8,762 bases of DNA from JAWLCG01 sp041687295 (lineage in GTDB: Bacteria; Planctomycetota; Phycisphaerae; SM23-33; FEN-1343): positions 1-8,762 of the forward strand of contig JAWLCG010000213.1 of NCBI GenBank assembly GCA_041687295.1, read 5' to 3'. The notes below the pieces were generated by a model that saw only the letters and a list, made by a program, of their open reading frames with translations, did not search any database and was not told the origin of the DNA. Shown here one piece after another: positions 1-5,650 of the stretch (position 1 is the stretch's first letter; every line of letters begins with the position of its first letter). Both the position numbers and the translations under genes were made by a program.

Positions 1-50
1 CGGGCAATGCCCGCCCTACGGCAGGGCGGGCATTGCCCGCCATACGGCAG
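1..50. repeat. 17-bp-stem palindrome with overlapping direct repeat
   Basis: Positions 1-17 are the perfect reverse complement of 23-39, leaving a 5-nt loop (ACGGC). A 19-nt unit at 6-24 recurs at 32-50 with two mismatches, so the hairpin and a short tandem-like repeat overlap. It lies past the stop codon of the minus-strand gene ending at 86 and could stop that transcript, but any downstream U-tract lies outside the window. A dispersed REP-like element is equally possible. Confidence 0.7.
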
Positions 51-85
51 CCAGGCCTCGCTTCATTCGAAGAGAGCCTACGGAT

Positions 86-895
86 TCAAATGTGCCGGCG
101 GACCAGGGCGATGCCCTTCTTGCAGGTCTCGACCGGCTCGTTCTGGCCGTAGACCTCCAGGACGAGGTGGCCGTCGTACTTGGCGTCCTTGAGCATGCCC
201 ATCAGCCGGCCGACGTCGAGGAAGGCGTGCTCGCCGTCGTCGGCGAAGTCGCCGACCTTCAGGTGGGCGTTGGCAGCCAGGGGCACGAAGCGGGCGCTCT
301 GGTCGTAGATGGCTTGGCGGGCCTTGTCGGAGCGGACGGCGAACTCAGGGACGAAGTTGCTGAAGTCGGGGTTGGTCCGCAGGTTGTCGCTGCCGACGGC
401 CTGGAGGATCCGCAGCAGCGAGTCGGCGTCGGTGGCGACGGAGGAGTGGTTCTCCAGGCACATCACGACGCCCTTGGCCTCGGCAACGGGGGCGACCTCG
501 CGGTAGCCGTCGATGACGCGGTAGACCTCCATCATCGGGTCCTGGCCGGGCACGTGGTAGCCGGTGAAGACGTTCATCCGCTCGATGCCGGCCTCGGCGG
601 TGTAGGCCAGCCAGGTCTTGAGGCGTTCGACCTGCTCGGCCCGCTCGGCGGCGGTGGGCCGGGCGAAATCGTTGGTGGCGATGACGCTGGCGATCGACAG
701 GCCGGCCTGACGGGCCTTGTCGGCGACCTTCTTCAGGCAGCCGGCGGGGTCGGCGGCGTCGATGTGACGGGGGAAGATCTCCAGCCCGTCGGCGCCCTGG
801 CGCTTGACCTCGTCCACGAAGCCCAGCAGATCGATCTTGCCGGCGTCGAACCAGGTGCGGTAGCTCCAGGAGCTGATGGATACCTTGATGGCCAT
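86..895 (-). CDS. Sugar phosphate isomerase/epimerase-like TIM-barrel protein
   Basis: This 269-residue cytosolic protein belongs to the xylose-isomerase-like/AP-endonuclease-2 TIM-barrel superfamily, whose members isomerise, epimerise or eliminate sugar and keto-sugar substrates using a divalent metal. The likely metal ligands are visible at the C-terminal ends of barrel strands: E148 (LENH), D177 (NPDFSN), H211 (NAHLK) and E247 (LEVYG). Length is normal for a single-domain member and there is no signal peptide. The start is supported by AGGAG upstream of ATG. It is the last gene of a three-gene minus-strand cluster, 42 nt after the Gfo/Idh/MocA gene. These two families often act in sequence, oxidation to a keto-sugar followed by isomerisation or elimination. 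The exact substrate cannot be read from the sequence. Confidence 0.92.
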   Translation of the reverse strand: MAIKVSISSWSYRTWFDAGKIDLLGFVDEVKRQGADGLEIFPRHIDAADPAGCLKKVADKARQAGLSIASVIATNDFARPTAAERAEQVERLKTWLAYTAEAGIERMNVFTGYHVPGQDPMMEVYRVIDGYREVAPVAEAKGVVMCLENHSSVATDADSLLRILQAVGSDNLRTNPDFSNFVPEFAVRSDKARQAIYDQSARFVPLAANAHLKVGDFADDGEHAFLDVGRLMGMLKDAKYDGHLVLEVYGQNEPVETCKKGIALVRRHI

Positions 896-937
896 GCGTA
901 TGTTCTCCTTTGGGGGGGGTATCGAAAGGGTTCAGAC

Positions 938-2086
938 TTATGCCAGGCTGGCCCGGCCGGCGCGGGCGGCCTCGATCTGGGCGGCGACGTCGATGGCCGT
1001 CGAAACCGAGTGCTCCTTGACGTCGGCGGGTGTGACCTCCCGGCCCAGGCGCTGCGAGAGGTAGACGCCCTCGCTGATGAGCATGGTGTTCAGGCCGATC
1101 CTGGCCGTGGGCAGCAGCTCGACCTCGCCGCGCAGGGCCGCCGCCCAGTGGTGCTGGGAGCTCTCGTAGGCCCGGTAGCCCTTGGAGCACTGGCCCCATC
1201 GGTAGTCGGCGGCCTTGAGATTGAACGTGCCGTCCATCTCCATGTCGCCGACGGTGGCGTGGTAGGCGAAGGGGCTCAGCGTCAGCCCGCCCTTGGAGCC
1301 GGCGATCTTCGAGCCGTCCGTGCCGCCCAGGTTGACCGCCCAGGCCTCCTCGATGAAGAACGTCGCCCCGCCGGCCAACCGCACCAGCGCGATGCCCAGC
1401 TCCTCGACGCTGTAGCCGCTGCTGGCACGGCGGTCGGGGTACATGTCGATCTGCTGATGAGTCGAGCCGCTGATGGTCAGCACGTCCGGGTTGCTCAGCA
1501 GGTAGAGGATCTGGCTGATGTGGTAGACGCCCATGTCGAACAGGGCCCCGCCGGCGGCGATCTCCTTCTTGACGAAGTTGTCCGTGCCGTAGCCGTCCAC
1601 GAAGGGCCGGCCCCGGCGGCGGTAGCTGCTGCTCTTGGCGTAGTAGGGCTGGCCGAGGTAGCCCTCGTCGATCAGCCGGCGGGCGGCCTTGGTTTCGGTG
1701 CTGTAGAGGCTCGCCAGCTGCATCTGGAGCATCTGGCCGGTCTGGCGGGCCTTCTCGACCATCGCCAGGGCGTCGATGTACGAGCCGGCCAGCGGCTTCT
1801 CGCAATACACGTGCCGGCCCGAGTCCATCACGGCCATCGAGACCGGGGCGTGCAGGTTGTTGTGCAGGCAGACGTCGACGGCCTCGACGTCCTCGCGGGC
1901 GAGCATGTCGCGGAAGTCGAAGTAGGTCTTCTCGATCGCGTACTCGCCGGCGACACGCTTGAGCTCGGCCTCGTCGATGTCGACGGCTGCCACGACCTTC
2001 ACGCCTGGCACGTCCTGCCACTTCTTGAGGTGGCTCTTGCCGATCTGCCCGACGCCGATGATGCCGATCCGCAGTTCCCTCGCCAT
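938..2086 (-). CDS. Gfo/Idh/MocA-family NAD(P)-dependent oxidoreductase
   Basis: This 382-residue protein begins with a Rossmann fold: the dinucleotide-binding GVGQIG lies at residues 11-16 and an acidic VDID at about 35-38 closes strand 2. The family signature EKPLA is at residues 96-100. In the C-terminal substrate domain GGALFDMGVYH (179-189) carries the conserved Asp184 and His189. No signal peptide is seen, so it is probably cytosolic. Family members oxidise or reduce sugars, inositols and glycosides at a ring hydroxyl. The start is supported by AGGAG seven nt before ATG. It lies 108 nt downstream of the dehydrogenase gene and 42 nt upstream of the TIM-barrel gene on the same strand. The larger upstream gap holds a candidate internal promoter. 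The substrate is unknown; a sugar or inositol derivative is inferred from context. Confidence 0.94.
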   Translation of the reverse strand: MARELRIGIIGVGQIGKSHLKKWQDVPGVKVVAAVDIDEAELKRVAGEYAIEKTYFDFRDMLAREDVEAVDVCLHNNLHAPVSMAVMDSGRHVYCEKPLAGSYIDALAMVEKARQTGQMLQMQLASLYSTETKAARRLIDEGYLGQPYYAKSSSYRRRGRPFVDGYGTDNFVKKEIAAGGALFDMGVYHISQILYLLSNPDVLTISGSTHQQIDMYPDRRASSGYSVEELGIALVRLAGGATFFIEEAWAVNLGGTDGSKIAGSKGGLTLSPFAYHATVGDMEMDGTFNLKAADYRWGQCSKGYRAYESSQHHWAAALRGEVELLPTARIGLNTMLISEGVYLSQRLGREVTPADVKEHSVSTAIDVAAQIEAARAGRASLA

Positions 2087-2154
2087 CGTCTCACTCCTGC
2101 CCCGCCTGGGGGGCTCGCTTGAATCCGTGCGTAAAACCGTTTTTCCGAACCGTC

Positions 2155-2183
2155 ACCCTAGACGCCCGGGCTGGCCGTGTCAA
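2155..2183 (-). promoter_or_regulatory. Candidate internal promoter before the Gfo/Idh/MocA gene
   Basis: On the minus strand, TTGACA (2183-2178) is separated by exactly 17 nt from TAGGGT (2160-2155). The -35 is perfect; the -10 keeps only TA and the final T. Just downstream, in the probable transcribed leader, the minus strand carries AAAACGGTTTT (about 2132-2142), an odd palindrome that could be a repressor site. The site sits in the 108-nt gap inside the cluster, so the last two genes may be transcribed independently of the first. Confidence 0.45.
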
Positions 2184-2194
2184 TGGCCGAGGCC

Positions 2195-3208
2195 TCACCG
2201 CCAGTCGATGACGACACCCGTATAGGCCTGGGGGTTGCTCTGGAGGCCCTCGTAGGCGGCCGGCACCTCGTCGGGGCCGATCGTGTGGGTCAGCAGCTCG
2301 CGGACCTTGAGCTGGCCGGCGGCGATGAAGTCGATCACCGTCCGCAGGGCCCAGGCGACGCTGAGCCGGACCTCGCGGATGTCGCTCGGGACGATCCGCC
2401 ACATGTGGGCGCCGCGGACGACCAGGCCGCTCTCGTGGATCTTCATCATCAGCGGCGTGATGTCCCGCGAGTAGGCCGCCCGCGGCGTGCCCAGCAGGAT
2501 CACCTGCCCGAACAGACGCGTGGCCTGCAGGGCGTTGGCGATGACGGCCGAGTGGCCCGCGGCATCGACGGTGACGTGGGCGCCCTGGCCGGCGGTGAGG
2601 TCCTTGACGGCCTGCACCTGCTGATCAGGGGCCACGTTGATGACCTCGGCGATGCCGACCCGCCGGGCCTGCTCGCACCGGGCCTCGACCGGGTCCAGCC
2701 CGATCACCCGTGCGCCCGCCAGCCGGTAGAGCTGGGCCGCCAGGTTGCCCACCGCCCCCAGGCCAAACACCGCCACGGTGTCGCCCAGGTGCAGCTGCGT
2801 CACGTTGGGGGCCGTCATGGCGATCTGGGCCAGGCAGGCGAAGGTGGCCTCGACCGGGTCCACGTCCTCGCGCACCGGGTAGAGGATGCCCCACTGGTGA
2901 TTCTGCCCGTGCAGGAACCGCTGCACCGAGGCGTGCTTGCCCGCGTAGAAGACGCGCTGGCCGATCTGGACGTCCTCGACGCCCGAGCCCTTGGCGACCA
3001 CCCGGCCAATCGAGCCGTAGCCGGGCCGAAGCGGGTACTTCGTGCCGCCCAGGACATCCGTCAGGCGGCTCAGCTCGGTGCCGGCGCTGATGATGGAGGC
3101 TTCGTTGCGGACGACCACCTCCAGGGGGGCCAGGTCCTGCGTCGAAACCTCTTCCGTGCAGACCTCCACGACGTTGGGCTTGGGAAAGACGATGTACTGG
3201 GCTTGCAT
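2195..3208 (-). CDS. Medium-chain dehydrogenase/reductase, zinc-site variant
   Basis: This is a GroES-like plus Rossmann protein of the MDR (alcohol dehydrogenase) superfamily, 337 residues from the chosen start. The cofactor loop GLGAVG is at residues 149-154 and the downstream LDPV (171-174) fits the end of strand 2. The usual catalytic-zinc motif (Cys-Gly-x-Asp near residue 40) is replaced by SAGTE at 41-45, the usual GHE by GYGSIG at 63-68, and no structural-zinc cysteine cluster is present. It therefore belongs to a zinc-poor branch, as in BchC-like and other SAGTE-type dehydrogenases. An ATG ten codons upstream (3238) is in frame, but GGAGAG lies about 6 nt before the ATG at 3208, which I prefer. 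It is the first gene of the minus-strand cluster and probably oxidises a sugar or polyol hydroxyl; substrate unknown. Confidence 0.9.
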   Translation of the reverse strand: MQAQYIVFPKPNVVEVCTEEVSTQDLAPLEVVVRNEASIISAGTELSRLTDVLGGTKYPLRPGYGSIGRVVAKGSGVEDVQIGQRVFYAGKHASVQRFLHGQNHQWGILYPVREDVDPVEATFACLAQIAMTAPNVTQLHLGDTVAVFGLGAVGNLAAQLYRLAGARVIGLDPVEARCEQARRVGIAEVINVAPDQQVQAVKDLTAGQGAHVTVDAAGHSAVIANALQATRLFGQVILLGTPRAAYSRDITPLMMKIHESGLVVRGAHMWRIVPSDIREVRLSVAWALRTVIDFIAAGQLKVRELLTHTIGPDEVPAAYEGLQSNPQAYTGVVIDWR

Positions 3209-3235
3209 GACAGGCTCTCCACGCTGGGGGGTTCC

Positions 3236-3294
3236 CACCGGCGATGAAACCGGTGCTCGCGGTCGAATATGCCCCCCGCCCCGCCCAAACGCAA
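3236..3294 (-). promoter_or_regulatory. Candidate operon promoter with operator-like palindrome
   Basis: On the minus strand, TTGCGT (3294-3289) and CATATT (3271-3266) are spaced by 17 nt, each a partial match to the sigma-70 consensus. About 10 nt downstream of the -10, CACCGG (3236-3241) and CCGGTG (3250-3255) form perfect 6-bp inverted arms around 8 nt, a classic repressor position over the transcription start. The LacI-type regulator encoded at 5651-6697 is the obvious candidate ligand, but its operator sequence is not known. Confidence 0.4.
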
Positions 3295-3345
3295 GAGCGC
3301 ATCCTCACATCGCCCCGCCCCCGGGCCACACGGGCACAAGCCGGT

Positions 3346-3395
3346 CGGGCCAAGCCCACGGATTGCCATCCGTGGGCATCGCGGCGGGCCAGGCC
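3346..3395 (+). repeat. REP-like palindromic repeat, copy 1
   Basis: A perfect 10-bp stem (3354-3363 with 3368-3377, GCCCACGGAT and ATCCGTGGGC) closes a TGCC loop. The flanks (GGCCAA before, ATCGCGGC after) also match the reverse complement of the copy at 5562-5612. Between the copies the last stem pair changes from T-A to A-T while pairing is kept, suggesting selection or a shared origin for the folded form. Confidence 0.75.
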
Positions 3396-3472
3396 TGTCG
3401 GGGCACAACCCGCTAGCCCGGCCAGCCTTGAATGATGGGCTCAACAACTACCGCCACGGCGAGGCCCTCTTC

Positions 3473-3712
3473 AGCCCCGTTCACGGGGCTTCGCCCGCGC
3501 AGCGGGTTCAGGCCCGGCCTTCTAGGCCGGGTTTCGCCGGGCCCCTCGGATCCCTTCTCCTCAGCCCGCTTCAGCGGGCTTACCCAACGCCCGGCGGGTA
3601 AGCCCGCTGAAGCAGGCTGGGACAAACACAAACAGGGACGCTCACCCTCCCCAGGGCTACAAAGCCCTGGGCTACACCCCGCTGCGCGGGGCGAAGGCCG
3701 GTGAACCGGCCT
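3473..3712. repeat. Cluster of short hairpins, several with TTCA/TGAA loops
   Basis: Within 240 nt at least six short perfect or near-perfect hairpins follow one another: 3473-3490, 3513-3531, 3563-3580, 3651-3670, 3677-3691 and 3695-3712. A further imperfect one lies at 3601-3618. Four of these (3473, 3563, 3601, 3695) have 7-bp GC-rich stems of different sequence closed by the same loop, TTCA or its complement TGAA. No convincing reading frame is present in this 712-nt intergenic stretch (3209-3920); I see only repeats and the operon promoter. Confidence 0.7.
3563..3618. repeat. 23-bp inverted repeat built from two hairpins
   Basis: Positions 3563-3585 and 3596-3618 are reverse complements with one mismatch, around a 10-nt spacer. 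Each arm contains its own small hairpin, so the DNA or RNA can fold either as two small stems or one long one. Confidence 0.75.
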
Positions 3713-3802
3713 GAAGAGCCCCCGCAGCTGGGCGAGCCCCCGGCGCGGCCAAGAGCTCAACATTCCAGGCTGGCCGGTCCACTGCCCGCACGCCCAATGG
3801 GC

Positions 3803-3846
3803 AAACGCTCCAGCCGGCCGTCTTCAGATGGGCTGCTGGAGCGTTT
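3803..3846. repeat. 12-bp-stem hairpin in the intergenic island
   Basis: AAACGCTCCAGC (3803-3814) pairs with GCTGGAGCGTTT (3835-3846). The 20-nt loop itself holds a 5-bp stem with a TTCA loop near 3822-3825. Before the IS inserted, this hairpin lay about 170 nt beyond the regulator gene's stop codon, so it could have ended that transcript. Neither strand shows a good T-run, so terminator function is doubtful. Confidence 0.5.
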
Positions 3847-3880
3847 TGCTCGCGAACCTGCGGGCGCCTTGTACCGGGTC

Positions 3881-3920
3881 AGGCACGGCTCGGCCACGAT
3901 GCCCACGGAAGGCATTCCGT
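3881..3920 (+). repeat. Left 40-bp target duplication of the IS
   Basis: This 40-nt stretch is identical to 5562-5601 and directly abuts the left terminal inverted repeat. It ends inside the palindrome of the REP-like repeat, which is complete only on the right side of the IS. Confidence 0.92.
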
Positions 3921-3980
3921 CCTGACTTCGACACACGCTCTGATTCGTGTTGTAAGTCCTTGTTTTGCAAGGAGTGGGTT

Positions 3981-4008
3981 TTGGGATTGGGTGTCCCGCG
4001 TGTAGAAT
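3981..4008 (+). promoter_or_regulatory. Candidate transposase promoter giving a leaderless transcript
   Basis: TAGAAT (4003-4008) is a good -10 element and TTGGGA (3981-3986) a weak -35 with 16-nt spacing. Transcription would start around 4014-4015, on the ATG itself. No usable Shine-Dalgarno precedes the gene, since GGGGG directly abuts the ATG, consistent with leaderless translation. Confidence 0.4.
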
Positions 4009-4014
4009 CGGGGG

Positions 4015-5535
4015 ATGTTCGTGCGGCAGAAGCCCAATCGGTCCGGCTCGGTCAGCGTGCAGGTGATCGACAAGGCCAACGGATATCGCGTCGTCAAGAC
4101 GATGGGATCGTCCAAGGATCCCCAGCAGATCAGCCGACTGGTCGAGTTAGGCGAGCTGTTCATTGCCCGCCACAGTGGCCAGTATCCGCTGTTCCCGGCG
4201 GACCAGCGGGGCAACGCCCTGGCGCTGGACGTCATCCACACGCTCGAGAACGCCTCCATCCGAACTTTCGGCCCGGAACTCGTCCTGGGCCAGCTCTTCG
4301 ACGAGATCGGCTTCGGCGTGATTCCCGAGGGGCTCTTCCGCGACATCGTCGTGGCGCGGCTGGCGTATCCGACCAGCAAGCTCAAGACGGTCGACTACCT
4401 CTACCGCTACCGCGGCAAGAGCGTCTCGGTGCAGGAGATCTACCGCTTTCTGGATCGGCTCAACGAGCGCTATGCCCAGCAGGCCCGGCAGGTCGCCTAT
4501 GAGCATTCCCGCCGGATTCTCCAGTGCGTCAGCGTCGTCTTCTACGACATGACCAGCCTGTACTTCGAGGCGGAGGACGAAGACGACCTGCGCCGGATCG
4601 GCTTCTCCAAGGACGGCAAGTTCCAGAACCCCCAGATCATGCTGGGCCTGCTGGTCGGCCAGGGCGGCTACCCCATCGGCTACGACATCTTCGAGGGCAA
4701 CACCTTTGAAGGCAAGACGCTCCTGCCTGTACTGGAGGGCATTGCAGAACGCTATGACTTCGGCAAGCCCATCGTGGTCGCCGACGCGGCGATGCTCAGC
4801 CAGGACAATCTGGACGCCCTGGACCGTCAGCACTATCGGTTCATCGTCGCCGCTCGAATCCGCAACGAGACGCAGGCCGTGCAGGAAGAGATTCTCCAAC
4901 GCGCCCAGGGCCTCAAGAACGGCCAGTGCGTCGTGATCGATCACGGCCAGGGCCGCCGCCTGATTGTCGCCTACTCCGATCGAAGAGCCAGGAAGGACGC
5001 CCACAACCGCCAGCGGGGCCTGCGTCGGCTCCGCAAGCGAATCGGCACCGGGCGGATGACGAAGGAGCATCTCAACAACCGGGGCTACAACAAGTTCCTC
5101 AAGCTCACCGGCCAGGTGAGGGTGGAACTCGATGACGCGAAGATCGCACAGGCCGCCCGATGGGACGGCCTCAAGGGCTATCTGACCAACACCGACCTGC
5201 CGCCGGATGCTGTCATCGAGAACTACGGGCAGCTATGGCACGTGGAGAAGGCCTTTCGGATCTCGAAGACCGACCTGAGGGTCCGCCCGGTGTACCACTA
5301 CCGGCGTCGCCGCATCGAAGCCCATGTGCTCATCGCGTTCGTCGCGTACACAATCTACAAGGAACTCGAACGCCGGCTGACCGACGTCAAACTGCCCATG
5401 AGCCCCAAGCGGGCCATCGAACTGACCCAGACGATGTACGAGATGACCTTCACACTGCCCAACGACCCGACAGAACAACGGATTCTCCTGAAGATGGACC
5501 CCGAACAACAGGCCCTCTACGACCTGCTCCACTGA
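4015..5535 (+). CDS. IS1634-family DDE transposase
   Basis: This 506-residue protein catalyses cut-and-insert movement of the surrounding element. The N-terminus (MFVRQKPNRSGS, then VVKTMGSS at about 26-33) matches the opening typical of IS1634 transposases. The RNase-H-like catalytic core shows Asp178 in VVFYDMTSLYFE, Asp257 in IVVADAAMLS and Glu411 in LWHVEKAFRISKTDLRVRP, the expected DDE triad with its family-specific surroundings. A basic segment (about 323-350) lies between the second Asp and the Glu. Length is full for the family, and no frameshift or stop is seen, so it is probably active. It points against the flanking sugar operon and regulator, both on the minus strand. Confidence 0.95.
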   Translation: MFVRQKPNRSGSVSVQVIDKANGYRVVKTMGSSKDPQQISRLVELGELFIARHSGQYPLFPADQRGNALALDVIHTLENASIRTFGPELVLGQLFDEIGFGVIPEGLFRDIVVARLAYPTSKLKTVDYLYRYRGKSVSVQEIYRFLDRLNERYAQQARQVAYEHSRRILQCVSVVFYDMTSLYFEAEDEDDLRRIGFSKDGKFQNPQIMLGLLVGQGGYPIGYDIFEGNTFEGKTLLPVLEGIAERYDFGKPIVVADAAMLSQDNLDALDRQHYRFIVAARIRNETQAVQEEILQRAQGLKNGQCVVIDHGQGRRLIVAYSDRRARKDAHNRQRGLRRLRKRIGTGRMTKEHLNNRGYNKFLKLTGQVRVELDDAKIAQAARWDGLKGYLTNTDLPPDAVIENYGQLWHVEKAFRISKTDLRVRPVYHYRRRRIEAHVLIAFVAYTIYKELERRLTDVKLPMSPKRAIELTQTMYEMTFTLPNDPTEQRILLKMDPEQQALYDLLH

Positions 5536-5561
5536 TCGGGTGTCCCAATGTTGAAGTCAGG

Positions 5562-5601
5562 AGGCACGGCTCGGCCACGATGCCCACGGAAGGCATTCCG
5601 T
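5562..5601 (+). repeat. Right 40-bp target duplication of the IS
   Basis: It is identical over 40 nt to 3881-3920 and immediately follows the right terminal inverted repeat. The host sequence continues from here into the rest of the palindrome (5602-5605), so this side preserves the uninterrupted target. Confidence 0.92.
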
Positions 5602-5612
5602 GGGCTTGGGCC
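5562..5612 (-). repeat. REP-like palindromic repeat, copy 2 (IS target)
   Basis: The hairpin arms at 5582-5591 and 5596-5605 (GCCCACGGAA and TTCCGTGGGC) form a perfect 10-bp stem around a GGCA loop. Read on the minus strand, this copy aligns with 3346-3395 through both the stem and the flanks. The truncated left half at 3881-3920 is part of the same element, duplicated by the IS. Confidence 0.75.
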
Positions 5613-5616
5613 GGAG

Positions 5617-5636
5617 GCGCTTGGGGACCCAGGCGC
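5617..5636 (-). terminator. Hairpin just after the regulator gene
   Basis: GCGC (5617-5620) and TGGG (5622-5625) pair with CCCA (5628-5631) and GCGC (5633-5636), around a GA turn and one unpaired base per side. It begins 15 nt past the regulator's stop codon on the minus strand. No T-run follows, so it is a weak intrinsic terminator at best and may instead be part of the repeat also seen at 6917. Confidence 0.3.
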
Positions 5637-5649
5637 ATGCGCAAAACGG
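5622..5649 (+). repeat. Twin-palindrome repeat, copy A
   Basis: TGGGGACCCA is followed after one base by the 10-bp palindrome GCGCATGCGC and then AAAACGG. The same arrangement recurs at 6917-6944 with a different but still palindromic second half. Confidence 0.5.
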
Positions 5650-5650
5650 T

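Larger units (their letters stand above)
3921..5561 (+). mobile_element. Complete IS1634-family insertion sequence (1641 bp)
   Basis: The element is bounded by 13-bp terminal inverted repeats, CCTGACTTCGACA at 3921-3933 and TGTTGAAGTCAGG at 5549-5561, with one mismatch. It carries one intact transposase gene filling most of its length. Both ends are flanked by the same 40-bp host sequence. IS1634-family elements such as IS1634 and IS1549 are known for unusually long, variable target duplications, so 40 bp fits. Perfect duplication, near-perfect ends and an unbroken transposase point to a recent insertion. It sits between the regulator gene and the sugar operon. A small hairpin (arms 3957-3962 and 3968-3973) near the left end may block transcription reading in from outside. 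Confidence 0.93.

Noticed and set aside
345..2021. A 558-codon minus-strand frame overlapping the same genes
   Set aside because: Arg/Pro/Gly-rich out-of-frame translation of the two recognised genes; no motifs.
92..2122. A 676-codon open frame on the plus strand opposite the isomerase and oxidoreductase genes
   Set aside because: It is an antisense shadow of GC-rich codons: Val/Gly/Ala/Leu/Asp-rich, low complexity, with no domains, while the minus-strand frames carry clear family motifs.
2177..3247. A 356-codon plus-strand frame opposite the dehydrogenase
   Set aside because: Antisense shadow rich in Val, Asp, His and Gly; the minus strand encodes an intact MDR protein.
3473..3712. A CRISPR-like repeat array
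   Set aside because: The hairpins differ in sequence, spacing is irregular and there are no equal-length spacers; no Cas gene is present.
4147..5070. A 307-codon minus-strand frame inside the IS
   Set aside because: Antisense of the transposase catalytic core; IS1634 elements have a single transposase gene.
3881..5601. The 40-bp direct repeats as recombinase attachment sites (attL/attR)
   Set aside because: The enclosed DNA is exactly one IS with terminal inverted repeats and a DDE transposase, and no integrase is inside; a long target duplication explains the repeats better.
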